Notes: a model not told the origin generated them from the letters alone. Positions 1 to 7,062 are shown, numbered from the stretch's first letter. The stretch is 36,263 nt of DNA from an uncultured Oscillibacter sp. (GCF_910587525.1 NZ_CAJULS010000009.1:1-36263); one strand, 5' to 3'. A program made the numbers and translations.

Positions 1-256
1 AGTGGCCGCCCACGACCCGTTTGCACATGCCCTCGCCGCCGAAGTGGTCGCCGCCCGTGCCGTCCCGGTGGCCCTGGCCCGCGGCGAAGAACAGCGTCAA
101 GTCGCGGGGGTGCCCGGTTTCCTCAAAACGCTTTTCCAGCGCCTTGGTCAGCGCCTCGGGGCAGGCGCAGCTGACAAAGCCGCCGGTGGTGACGGTATCG
201 CCGTCCCTGACCATCAGCGCCGCTTCCTCGGCGGTAATCACACGAACTTTTTTCAT
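1..256 (-). CDS. pct: Propionate/acyl CoA-transferase, N-terminal part (cut by window edge)
   Basis: Only the first 85 codons are in the window; the rest lies beyond base 1. The start at 256 has an AAAGGAG site about 8 bases upstream. The visible protein begins MKKVRVITAEEAALMVRDGD, followed by TVTTGGF, PEALTKALEKRF, GQGHRDG and EGMCKRVVGGH. This matches, from memory, the start of clostridial propionate CoA-transferase (Pct), which moves CoA between acetate and short or hydroxy acyl groups in the cytosol. The catalytic glutamate of this family lies in the C-terminal half and cannot be seen. It follows crt on the same strand, 201 bases downstream, so the two may act together in short-chain acyl-CoA metabolism. 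The exact acyl substrate is not deducible; acetoacetate or butyrate CoA-transferase activity is possible. Confidence 0.85.
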   Translation of the reverse strand, partial: MKKVRVITAEEAALMVRDGDTVTTGGFVSCACPEALTKALEKRFEETGHPRDLTLFFAAGQGHRDGTGGDHFGGEGMCKRVVGGH

Positions 257-286
257 GCTTTCCGAACTCCTTTTCCTGTGATAGAA

Positions 287-450
287 TAGGCCTTGTTTGA
301 AAAAAGTCTAAACGCCCAAACGGCGGATCATTTTCCGCCACTCTGCGTTAAATTTTCTTGCCGGGCGTCAGCCCGCCCGCGAAAATTTGCCTTGATTGGC
401 GAAAAAATCTCTCACCGTTGGGCATTCCGCCAATTTTCAAACAAGGCCTA
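287..450. repeat. 164-bp nested inverted-repeat element, MITE-like, between crt and the CoA-transferase gene
   Basis: The two ends are a perfect 17-bp inverted repeat (TAGGCCTTGTTTGAAAA at 287-303 and its complement at 434-450). The similarity continues imperfectly inward (ACGCCCAAACGG near 312-323 against the complement of CCGTTGGGCAT near 416-426). Inside lie further dyads: GGCGGA/TCCGCC (322-327 with 334-339), AAATTTTC/GAAAATTT (350-357 with 381-388) enclosing CGGGC/GCCCG (362-366 with 371-375), and TTGGCG/CGCCAA (396-401 with 428-433). It starts 8 bases after the crt stop codon and nearly fills the crt-pct spacer. The TA at each end could be a TA target duplication, as in IS630/Tc1-type MITEs, but this is inference. 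It has no coding capacity. It could instead be an intercistronic RNA-stability element. Confidence 0.7.
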
Positions 451-457
451 GAGGCGT

Positions 458-1258
458 TTACTTGTTCTGGAAATGCTTTTCCTTCCGCTTCTCCAGGAAG
501 GCGCCCATGCCCTCCTTCTGGTCCTCGGTGGCGAAGCACATGGCAAAGAGCTCGTTCTCCAGGGCGATGCCGTCGTCAATGTCCATCTGCATCCCCCGGT
601 CGATGCAGGCCTTGGAGTACTTCACCGCGATGGGGGCGTTCACCGCAAAGGACTGGGCCATTTTCACCGCGGCGTCCAGCAGCTCCTCGGGGGCGTAGAC
701 CTCGTTCACCAGGCCGATGGCCTTGGCCTCGTCGGCGCTGATGACCTTGCCGGAGAAAATCAGCTCCTTGGCCTTGGCAACGCCCACCCGGCGGGGGAGG
801 CGCTGGGTGCCGGAGAAGCCGGGGGTGATGCCCAGGCCCACCTCGGGCTGGCCGAACTTGGCGCCGCCCTTGCCCTCGGCGTTGGGACCGGCGGCCAGGA
901 TGATGTCGCAGCTCATGGCAATCTCACAGCCGCCGCCCAGGGCGAAGCCGTTCACCGCCGCGATGGTGGGAATCTCCAGCTTCTCGATGCGGCGGAACAG
1001 GGCGCTGCCCCGCTGGCCCCACTTGCGGCCCTGGGCCACGTCCATGGGCTTCTGCTCGCCGATGTCCGCGCCGGCCACAAAGGAACGGCCCTCGCCGGTG
1101 AGGATGAAGGCCCGCAGCTCCGTGTCCTTCTCCACCTCGGAAATCAGCTGCTCCAGTTCTCCCACGACGGTGGAGTTGAGGGCGTTCAGCGCCTCGGGGC
1201 GGTTGATGGTGGCAATGCCGATGTTGTCCTGCTTCTCATAGCGAACGGTCTGATACAT
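458..1258 (-). CDS. crt: Enoyl-CoA hydratase / crotonase
   Basis: The 266-aa protein is a full-length crotonase-fold enzyme that hydrates short-chain enoyl-CoA, for example crotonyl-CoA to 3-hydroxybutyryl-CoA or the reverse, in the cytosol. The oxyanion-hole and CoA-binding motif AGADI is near residues 62-66. The two catalytic glutamates of the family are present: E112 in GGGCEIAMSCD and E139 in KFGQPEVGLG. The segment between them carries a few extra residues (GPNAEGKGG, where short forms usually have about four). The start at 1258 has AAGGAGGAG upstream. The gene is first in a minus-strand unit with the CoA-transferase and is divergent from a sigma-54 activator and rpoN. A 3-hydroxybutyryl-CoA dehydratase role in butyrate metabolism is likely but not proven; other crotonase activities share this fold. 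Confidence 0.9.
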   Translation of the reverse strand: MYQTVRYEKQDNIGIATINRPEALNALNSTVVGELEQLISEVEKDTELRAFILTGEGRSFVAGADIGEQKPMDVAQGRKWGQRGSALFRRIEKLEIPTIAAVNGFALGGGCEIAMSCDIILAAGPNAEGKGGAKFGQPEVGLGITPGFSGTQRLPRRVGVAKAKELIFSGKVISADEAKAIGLVNEVYAPEELLDAAVKMAQSFAVNAPIAVKYSKACIDRGMQMDIDDGIALENELFAMCFATEDQKEGMGAFLEKRKEKHFQNK

Positions 1259-1293
1259 GATGGCTCCTCCTTAAAATATGTTATCCTTTGGCG

Positions 1294-1308
1294 GCACTTG
1301 CGCCGCCA
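1294..1308 (-). promoter_or_regulatory. Weak sigma-54 (-24/-12) promoter candidate for crt
   Basis: Read on the minus strand, TGGCGGCGCAAGTGC has GG and GC at the sigma-54 spacing, a good -24 start (TGGC) and a -12 GTGC in place of TTGC. Its C is about 36 bases from the crt start, which would give a leader of about 25 bases. The match overlaps a G+C-rich hairpin (GGCGG/CCGCC, 1290-1294 with 1303-1307), so it may be fortuitous. A stronger sigma-A promoter lies just upstream. Confidence 0.25.
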
Positions 1309-1327
1309 TCCCTCTTGTATCTAAATT

Positions 1328-1356
1328 ATTATAGCAATTTATATGCCAGTTTTCAA
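1328..1356 (-). promoter_or_regulatory. Sigma-A promoter for crt
   Basis: On the minus strand TTGAAA (1356-1351) and TATAAT (1333-1328) are separated by exactly 17 bases. This predicts a start near 1321 and a leader of about 62 bases before crt. Confidence 0.65.
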
Positions 1357-1469
1357 GTTGATTTTGCTGGAATTGGAGCAGACTTTCTGTCACATTCCAC
1401 GAAACGAGCCGGTGCTTTCCCCTGTAGTTCCCCTTGTTTTTTCATTTTCTCCGCTGCACGTCAATCCGC

Positions 1470-1487
1470 CTATTCATTTCTGAATAG
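1470..1487. promoter_or_regulatory. Dyad operator candidate, site 1
   Basis: CTATTCATTTCTGAATAG is a 7-bp perfect dyad with a 4-base centre. It matches site 2 at 15 of 18 positions. It lies about 115 bases upstream of the crt -35 box and about 160 from the sigma-54-like site, a normal distance for an activator binding site. Confidence 0.6.
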
Positions 1488-1600
1488 ATCTTGCGTGCCC
1501 TGAAATACGGCCCCTTGCCAATTTATTTTGTGGTGGAGGTACAATTTTCGACCGGAATTCTGTCTATTCCGCCCACAGGTTTTCCATACCCCCCCTCTTC

Positions 1601-1618
1601 CTATTCAGTTTTGAATAT
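1601..1618. promoter_or_regulatory. Dyad operator candidate, site 2
   Basis: CTATTCAGTTTTGAATAT repeats the site 1 pattern. With site 3 it forms a larger perfect 13-bp inverted repeat (1602-1614 with 1626-1638). Confidence 0.6.
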
Positions 1619-1621
1619 GAT

Positions 1622-1639
1622 ATACTCAAAACTGAATAA
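1622..1639. promoter_or_regulatory. Dyad operator candidate, site 3
   Basis: Read on the minus strand this is TTATTCAGTTTTGAGTAT, matching site 2 at 16 of 18 positions. The centres of sites 2 and 3 are 21 bases apart, two helical turns, so two dimers could bind the same face. The sites lie 46-84 bases before the activator start codon and cover its possible -10 box, which suggests autoregulation. Confidence 0.6.
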
Positions 1640-1684
1640 CCCCACCCTGCCCAATACCCCAAATTTGGAAAGGAGCTGTCCGCC

Positions 1685-3121
1685 ATGCCCCAGATCCCCC
1701 CCCTGCCCTATGCATTTGAGGAGGACATCAACCTCAAGAGCCTCTTCGACATCATCAGCCCGGAGAACAATCTGGTCCTGGCGGACGACATGATGCTCTC
1801 CGATGCCAAGGGCATCATTCTGCGGGTCAGCGAGACCTACGAGAAGAACTTCGGCTTCACCCACAACTCCATTGTGGGCCGCTCCGCCTTTGACCTGGAG
1901 GCGGACGGCACCTTTGTCCCCTGCATCACGGCGGACGTTATCCGCCAGAAGCGGAAGATCACCACCACCCAGACCATCAACCGCATCCACAAGAACGTGA
2001 TGACCGTGGGCATCCCCCTGTTTGACGCTGGGGGGGAGCTGAAATACGTCATGTGCTTCAACACAGTCTCCATGGAGCAGATCAACAGTATTCAGCGCAA
2101 CTACCGCAGTATGCAGGACTCTCTGCTGCAATACTCCCAGGAGATCGCAGAGCTGCGCCTCCGGGCCACCGCCACCAGCCTGATTTTCAAGAGCGCTCCC
2201 ATGCAGCGTCTCCTGACCCTGATGCAGAACACCGCCAACACCAAGGCCAACATCCTCATCACCGGTGAGACCGGCGTGGGCAAAAGCGCCGTTGCCAAGG
2301 CTATCCACGCCATGAGCAGCCGGGCCTCCGGTCCCTTCATCGAGGTCAACTGCGCGGTCCTCCATGAAAACCTCATTGAATCAGAGCTTTTCGGCTACGA
2401 GAAGGGCGCCTTCACCGGAGCGTCCTCCTCCGGCAAGATCGGCAAAATCGAGCTGGCCAACCACGGCACGCTGTTCCTGGACGAGATCGGCGAGCTGCCG
2501 CCCCACATCCAATCCAAGCTCCTCCAGCTGATCCAGGAAAAAACCATCGAGCGCCTCTCCGGCACCCGGAAGATTGAATTGGACTTCCGGCTGCTGGTGG
2601 CCACCAACCGGGACCTGGAGGACGCCGTGCGCCGGGGCCTCTTCCGCTCCGACCTCTTTTACCGGCTCAACGTCATCCGGATGCACATCCCGCCGCTGCG
2701 GCAGCGGGCGGAGGACGTACTCCCCCTGGCTCATCAGTTCCTCTCCCGGTTCTGCGAAGAGTACGGCAGCTCCCTGACGCTCAGCCCCCGCCTTATGGCT
2801 TTTCTGGAGCAGTATCCCTGGCCCGGCAACGTGCGCCAGCTGGAAAATCTCATGGAGCGCATGGCCATCACGGTTCAGGACCCGGTGATCGACCTGGTCC
2901 ACCTGCCGCCGGAGTACACCGGGGAGCCGGCCCCGGCCTTCTCTCTGCCCGCCCGGACCGGCACCCTGGCGGAGCGGATGGAGGCCTACGAGGGGCAGAT
3001 TATCCGGGAGTCCTACGGCCGCTGCGGCACCACGGTGGCGGTGGCAAAAGAACTGGGCGTCTCCCAGGCCACCGCCGCCCGGAAGATCGCCAAATATGCA
3101 GGGAAGGAGGCCCGCTTATGA
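1685..3121 (+). CDS. PAS-AAA+-Fis sigma-54-dependent transcriptional activator
   Basis: The 478-aa protein is a bacterial enhancer-binding protein that uses ATP to open promoters bound by sigma-54 RNA polymerase. Residues about 30-140 look like a PAS-type sensor (GIILRVSETYEKNFGF, IVGRSAFDLE, GIPLFDAGGELKYVM). There is no response-regulator receiver domain, so a small molecule rather than phosphorylation is the likely signal. The AAA+ core has Walker A GETGVGKS near 195, the sigma-54 contact loop GAFTGA at 241-246, Walker B TLFLDEIGE near 262-270 and an RLNVIRMHIPPLRQR arginine-finger region. A Fis-type helix-turn-helix ends the protein (TTVAVAKELGVSQATAARKI). AAAGGAG lies 9 bases before the start. 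Its last codons overlap rpoN by 4 bp. The divergent crt unit and the three dyads make it the obvious candidate for a local regulator; the effector is unknown. Confidence 0.93.
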   Translation: MPQIPPLPYAFEEDINLKSLFDIISPENNLVLADDMMLSDAKGIILRVSETYEKNFGFTHNSIVGRSAFDLEADGTFVPCITADVIRQKRKITTTQTINRIHKNVMTVGIPLFDAGGELKYVMCFNTVSMEQINSIQRNYRSMQDSLLQYSQEIAELRLRATATSLIFKSAPMQRLLTLMQNTANTKANILITGETGVGKSAVAKAIHAMSSRASGPFIEVNCAVLHENLIESELFGYEKGAFTGASSSGKIGKIELANHGTLFLDEIGELPPHIQSKLLQLIQEKTIERLSGTRKIELDFRLLVATNRDLEDAVRRGLFRSDLFYRLNVIRMHIPPLRQRAEDVLPLAHQFLSRFCEEYGSSLTLSPRLMAFLEQYPWPGNVRQLENLMERMAITVQDPVIDLVHLPPEYTGEPAPAFSLPARTGTLAERMEAYEGQIIRESYGRCGTTVAVAKELGVSQATAARKIAKYAGKEARL

Positions 3122-4458
3122 GTCTGGTCTCGTTAAAAGCCGAGCTGCGCCAGCAGCTCAAGCTCTCCCCCCAGCTGCTCCAGTCCATGGAGATCCTGCA
3201 GATGAACTCTCAGGAGCTGCTGGAGTACCTGGGCCGCCTCACCGAGGAGAACCCCCTGCTGGAGCAGGAGGACGCTCCCTCCCTCCGGGACGCCTACGAG
3301 GAGCTGCGGCAAAAGGCCAGCTGGATTGACGGCGGCGTGTACGGCGCTACCTTTGCCCACGCTGAGAACGCCCCGCCGGAACGGGGGGCGGCGGACCGGA
3401 ACTTAGAAAGCCTGGCCGCCTTTCTCCGGGACCAGCTGGAGCGAAGGCGCCTGCCAAAACCCCTGCTGGCCCTGTCCAAGTACATTGCGGAAATGGTGGA
3501 TGAGGACGGCTACCTGGACGATGCCGACCTGGACGGCCTGCGGGAGCTGAAGATCCCGCAGCCGCTGATCCAGCAGGCCCTGGACACCGTCCAGTCCCTG
3601 GACCCCGCCGGCGTGGGAGCCCGGAATCTCTCCGAGTGCCTGCTGCTGCAGCTGGCCCGGCAGGAAAACGTCTCTCCGGCGGTAATAGATATTGCCGCCC
3701 GGTTTCTGCCGGAGCTGGGAAAGAAGCACTACGGCCCTATCTCCCGGGAGCTGAAGCTGTCCATCCCGGAGATCCAGGCAGCGGAGAAGGTCATCTCCGC
3801 CCTGGACCCCCACCCGGGGCGGGCCTTCCAGCCGGCGGAGGCGGCGGTCTATGTGCGGCCCGACGTGTTCATCGCAGAGTTGGACGGGGTGCTAACCGCC
3901 GTCCTCAACGAGTACTATCTGCCCAGGATCTCCATCAGCTCCTACTACACCCGGCTTTTGAAGGACTCCGACGAGAAGGAGACCCGGGACTATCTCCGCC
4001 AGAAGATGCAGCAGGCCAAGTGGCTTCTCACCAGCCTGGACCGCCGGGGCGGCACCCTCCGCCGGTGCGCGGAGGCCATTCTGGAGGCCCAGCGGCCCTT
4101 TTTCGCCGGCCAGACCTGCGAGCTGGCCCCCATGAGCCTCCTCTCGCTGTCAGAGGCGCTGGAGCTGCATCCCTCCACCATCTCCCGGGCCACCCGGGAC
4201 AAGTATCTCCAGTGCCGCCAGGGCACCTATCCCCTGCGGTACTTTTTCAGCCGGGCCGTGGGGGAACAGGGTCTCTCCCGGCAGGCGGTAAAGCAGAGGC
4301 TTCTGGCCCTGGTGCAGAACGAGGATCCCCGCCGCCCCCTCAGCGACCAGCGGCTGTGCGAGCTGCTGGCAGAGGACGGCATCCGGGTGGCGCGCCGCAC
4401 GGTGGCCAAGTACCGCATGGAGCTGCGGCTGCCCTCCTCCTCTGCCAGAAGGCGGTGA
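3118..4458 (+). CDS. rpoN: RNA polymerase sigma-54 factor
   Basis: The 446-aa protein is full-length RpoN (SigL), which directs RNA polymerase to -24/-12 promoters and needs an AAA+ activator. The glutamine/leucine-rich activator-interacting region I is seen at residues 1-50 (LKLSPQLLQSMEILQMNSQELLEYL, ENPLLEQED). The core-binding region follows, with DEDGYLDDADL and LDPAGVGARNLSECLLLQL. The C-terminal DNA-binding part carries the diagnostic RpoN box ARRTVAKYR at about residues 425-433. The start codon lies in the ATGA overlap with the upstream activator, with GGAAGGAGG just before it, so the two are translationally coupled. RpoN often sits in unrelated contexts; pairing with a dedicated activator hints at a specialised local regulon, though one RpoN normally serves the whole cell. 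Confidence 0.96.
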   Translation: MSLVSLKAELRQQLKLSPQLLQSMEILQMNSQELLEYLGRLTEENPLLEQEDAPSLRDAYEELRQKASWIDGGVYGATFAHAENAPPERGAADRNLESLAAFLRDQLERRRLPKPLLALSKYIAEMVDEDGYLDDADLDGLRELKIPQPLIQQALDTVQSLDPAGVGARNLSECLLLQLARQENVSPAVIDIAARFLPELGKKHYGPISRELKLSIPEIQAAEKVISALDPHPGRAFQPAEAAVYVRPDVFIAELDGVLTAVLNEYYLPRISISSYYTRLLKDSDEKETRDYLRQKMQQAKWLLTSLDRRGGTLRRCAEAILEAQRPFFAGQTCELAPMSLLSLSEALELHPSTISRATRDKYLQCRQGTYPLRYFFSRAVGEQGLSRQAVKQRLLALVQNEDPRRPLSDQRLCELLAEDGIRVARRTVAKYRMELRLPSSSARRR

Positions 4459-4516
4459 ATGGCGCAGGAAACCCCTTCTTTCCGCCGATATATCCTTTTC
4501 TCCTTTTTCACGGTCA

Positions 4517-4570
4517 AGCCCCGGCGGGATATGTCTTCCATATCCCGCCGGGGCTCTCTCGTTCGTTTTT
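4517..4570. terminator. Terminator after rpoN, between convergent genes
   Basis: A 17-bp perfect stem (4517-4533 with 4539-4555) with a 5-base loop is followed on the plus strand, after ten bases, by TTTTT. It stands between the convergent rpoN and SLH genes and could stop transcription from both sides. Confidence 0.8.
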
Positions 4571-6074
4571 ATGCCTCCGGCGCCTTTTCCGGCAGGCTGT
4601 TCAAATGACTGATACAAAGCCGGGTTACACCAAACAGCCCCGCCAGCCGGGCCCGGGCATCCAGCCCGCGGTCATTCAGATACCAGACTACAGCCTCCTG
4701 CTTGTCATAGACAGCAGTGGCGTAGGCGCAACCGTAGCGGGTGGAGTAGTACTCCTTCGCATCCTCCCCCGCCAGCAGGTTCCGGATCTCTGCCTGGGAG
4801 ACAGTTCCCTCCTCCCGGCCGCCCAGATACAGCGTGCCCCCGGTGGTCACCAGCAGAGCCAGCTTGTCGCCGTCGATGACGCCCCGCAGCTCACCGAAAA
4901 CGTAGTACGCCTCCTCCAGGGGCTCCACCGGAGCCGTGGGGATATTCCCCGAGGGATCCTTGTGGGAGGCGATTCGCAAAATCAGGCAGTCCACATTTTC
5001 GCCGATCAGGCCGTAGTTGTAGCCCTCGTAAACCGTGCCGTCCCAGGAGGGGGCGTCGGCGATCACATAGAGGGGCTTTCCGTTCAGAGCGGACCGAAGG
5101 GTCTGCATCAGCCGGCTCATGGCGGCCTCCTGGGTGACTTTCAGCTTCTCAAGATCCAGCATCAGCCCGTCGTAGCCGCCATTTTCCACAGCTTCGATCA
5201 GCACCGCCACAGTCTCGTCCGTGTCCCCGTTCAGGGCGGTGGGACCTCCCACTACGTGCAAAAACGCCTTGGCGCCTGCCTGACGGACCGTATCCCGCAG
5301 AGAGGCGGCCTTTCCGGCCTCCATGTTGATGGGCACCGTGGGCTTTCCGGCACACATCAGCCGTCCGGCGGAGATGCCTACCGCCTCATAGCCGGTCAGA
5401 TCCGGCAGGTTCTCCAGGGAATTGATGGTGCCGATACTCCGGGCGGCGGGGGCCTGAAGCTTGTCGTAGAGCTCCATGAGGACGACGGCCACATCCTCCC
5501 TGGCCGCAGGCTCATCGGGGGAGAATTGGGTCCGGGTGCCGCCGCTGACCAGGCCGAAATCATAGGCCATGGCGATGTACCCCGGGTTGGTCCGCACGTC
5601 CCGGAAAGGCGTTGCCAGATCCTGGGCCAGGGCGGCGATGGTCTCGTATCCCAGCGCCCGCACCAGCAGCACCGCCAGTTCCTCCCGGGTAATGGCGTCG
5701 TTGGGGCGGAAAGTCCCGCTCTGGCTGGACAATGCACCGCAGGCCACGGCGGCCTCTACGGCGCCGTAGCACCAGTCGCCGGCGGACACATCGGAGTAGG
5801 TGGGGGTTTGGGTCACGTTTCTGGTGTCCCAGCCGAAAAAGCGGCTGGCCGCCACAACGAAAGCGGCCCGGGTGATGGAGTGGCCCACGCCGAACCGGGT
5901 GGCGCTCTCTCCCTGGAAGAATCCCAGCTCCACGCAGCGCCGGATGGACTCCGCCGCCGGGTGGGAGTCGGGCACATCCCGGAAGCCGCCGGCGGCGGAC
6001 GCCGGAGGGACAATCCCCGCCAGCAGAGCGCACATCGCCAGACAGGCAATTGCTCGATGCAGTCGTTGCTTCAT
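4569..6074 (-). CDS. Secreted protein with three SLH domains and a GH18-like domain
   Basis: The 501-aa protein has a Sec signal peptide (MKQRLHRAIACLAMCALLAG, cleavage after ASA near residue 27). Three S-layer-homology repeats follow: FRDVPDSHPAAESI (about 30-80), YSDVSAGDWCYGAVEAA (about 91-145) and FRDVRTNPGYIAMAYD (about 160-212), each with an ITRAAF/ITREEL/AAREDV-type helix. These anchor proteins to cell-wall polymers. Residues about 230-490 resemble a glycoside hydrolase 18 barrel: YDGLMLDLEKL near 300-311 fits the DGxxxDxE motif with the last D and E (about 307 and 309) kept, and the end (YDKQEAVVWYLND, GLFGVTRLCISHLN) looks like GH18 strands 7-8. The middle acidic position is M. A cell-wall or cortex glycan hydrolase is likely; a non-catalytic binding protein is possible. 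Confidence 0.8.
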   Translation of the reverse strand: MKQRLHRAIACLAMCALLAGIVPPASAAGGFRDVPDSHPAAESIRRCVELGFFQGESATRFGVGHSITRAAFVVAASRFFGWDTRNVTQTPTYSDVSAGDWCYGAVEAAVACGALSSQSGTFRPNDAITREELAVLLVRALGYETIAALAQDLATPFRDVRTNPGYIAMAYDFGLVSGGTRTQFSPDEPAAREDVAVVLMELYDKLQAPAARSIGTINSLENLPDLTGYEAVGISAGRLMCAGKPTVPINMEAGKAASLRDTVRQAGAKAFLHVVGGPTALNGDTDETVAVLIEAVENGGYDGLMLDLEKLKVTQEAAMSRLMQTLRSALNGKPLYVIADAPSWDGTVYEGYNYGLIGENVDCLILRIASHKDPSGNIPTAPVEPLEEAYYVFGELRGVIDGDKLALLVTTGGTLYLGGREEGTVSQAEIRNLLAGEDAKEYYSTRYGCAYATAVYDKQEAVVWYLNDRGLDARARLAGLFGVTRLCISHLNSLPEKAPEA

Positions 6075-6109
6075 AGCCGTTCAGACTCCTTTGCAAAACA
6101 GATATGGGG

Positions 6110-6138
6110 ATTATACCAAATCCTTCCCAGTTCGTCAA
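6110..6138 (-). promoter_or_regulatory. Sigma-A promoter for the SLH-GH18 gene
   Basis: On the minus strand TTGACG (6138-6133), a 17-base spacer and a perfect TATAAT (6115-6110) with an extended TGG before it. The start would be near 6103, about 29 bases before the coding region, and AAAGGAG lies between them. Confidence 0.75.
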
Positions 6139-6300
6139 ATCCAAGCTGCGGCCGGAAGTGTCCGGCGCGCATTTTATCATCCGCGATTATGGTTTTGCGG
6201 CTGTGGCTTTGCAGGGGCGGGGCTCTGTCCCCGCCCGTTTTCCCGAAACCGCCGGGCCCCGCGTTGACGGTTTGCAGTTCCGCTGCTTTCGCTGAATTTC
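6139..6300. other. Intergenic stretch with a G+C-rich hairpin
   Basis: No gene is visible between the SLH promoter and the orphan gene promoter. An 8-bp perfect hairpin, GGGCGGGG/CCCCGCCC (6215-6222 with 6229-6236), is followed by GTTTTCCC. No plus-strand gene ends here, so its role is unclear. Confidence 0.4.
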
Positions 6301-6329
6301 TTGCCGCCGGCGAATGGGTATGTTAAAAT
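6301..6329 (+). promoter_or_regulatory. Promoter for the A+T-rich orphan gene
   Basis: TTGCCG (6301-6306) and TAAAAT (6324-6329) are separated by exactly 17 bases, about 45 bases before the start at 6374. Confidence 0.6.
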
Positions 6330-6373
6330 AAATCAAATCAATTTGTCGGATTGCGCTATGGGAGATAAGGCAC

Positions 6374-6841
6374 ATGGGCATCACAGAGCTTGAAATATTT
6401 TACGAAGCGTCGCTGCGTCCGGTTTTCGGCGCCCAGTTCCGTATCGTACATGAGCGCGACGACTTCGTTCATATCATTTTGGACGGGGAAAAAGAGGACT
6501 TCTTTTTCACTCTCTACGGGGTTGGCCATGTGCGTTTATATTGGTGCAACGAATGTTTTATATTTGACAATCAGCGAAATGGTCTGGTATCTTCTGATAC
6601 CTTTGGAGAAATTGTATTTGAAGGAAAGATCGATATACAAAAACTCCCGCAGACGATTGTGGATCTGGTCCTTCAGCTGCGCGACAGCTCTTTTTTGAGC
6701 AAAAAAGAGCTGGTAAAGGGAAAGATCCCATCAGGATATGACGATATAAGGGATTATATTATTCAAGCGAAGACAAATGATCCTCAAAAAAACTCGTATA
6801 AACTTGCGAATATTGTGATCGAATATAATTTGCAGAGCTGA
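6374..6841 (+). CDS. Hypothetical protein, A+T-rich orphan
   Basis: I do not recognise this 155-aa protein. It is soluble-looking, without signal peptide or membrane segment, and mixed alpha/beta in pattern: FRIVHERDDFVHIIL, KEDFFFTLYGVGHVRLYWC, then a charged C-terminal half. Base composition and codon use (many AAA, GAT and ATA codons) are clearly more A+T-rich than all neighbours, which suggests acquisition from elsewhere. It has its own promoter-like sequence, but only a weak ribosome site (GGGAGATAAGG) before the start. It stands alone between the SLH gene and a LacI regulator with no toxin or mobile gene nearby. The size and composition recall orphan immunity proteins of polymorphic toxins, but nothing in the sequence proves that. 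Confidence 0.65.
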   Translation: MGITELEIFYEASLRPVFGAQFRIVHERDDFVHIILDGEKEDFFFTLYGVGHVRLYWCNECFIFDNQRNGLVSSDTFGEIVFEGKIDIQKLPQTIVDLVLQLRDSSFLSKKELVKGKIPSGYDDIRDYIIQAKTNDPQKNSYKLANIVIEYNLQS

Positions 6842-7001
6842 TATTTCCTTTGACAGACAGCTGATGCGCACAACCGCGCCGTCCGGGTATTTCAATCAAA
6901 AATATATGAATCAACGTCTATCTATATGAGCGGCAAACGGGATAACGCTGTGCGGACGGGGCCGCTGTCCCTTTAAAAACAGGCGCCCTTCCCGGCAGAG
7001 C

Positions 7002-7030
7002 TTGACAACTTCGAGAAATTTTCATATGAT
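7002..7030 (+). promoter_or_regulatory. Sigma-A promoter for the LacI-family regulator
   Basis: A consensus TTGACA (7002-7007), 17 bases, TATGAT (7025-7030). The start would be near 7037, 26 bases before the ATG. A short dyad, GAAAT/ATTTC, covers the -10 region and could be an autoregulatory operator, but it is imperfect and weak. Confidence 0.75.
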
Positions 7031-7062
7031 TTCAATATCGAATTTTTCAAGGAGGCGTTTTC

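Larger units (their letters stand above)
1259..1684. other. Divergent regulatory region between crt and the sigma-54 activator
   Basis: This 426-base region has no credible gene and is clearly more A+T-rich than its neighbours. It holds the crt promoter candidates (1294-1308 and 1328-1356) and three related 18-bp dyads (1470-1487, 1601-1618, 1622-1639). TATACT at 1621-1626 is a possible -10 box for the activator gene, but the -35 position holds only a poor match. Confidence 0.6.

Noticed and set aside
1560..1684. Sigma-54 promoter for the activator gene
   Set aside because: No GG-N10-GC with a credible TGGC/TTGC context was found on the plus strand in this stretch.
3636..6326. Very long open frames opposite or shifted to real genes (for example 3636-6326 plus, 14198-16366 minus, 26595-29219 minus)
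   Set aside because: They are Gly/Pro/Arg- or Leu/Gly/His/Val-rich mirror products of G+C-rich genes, lack ribosome sites and cross gene borders, while the other frame encodes recognisable families.
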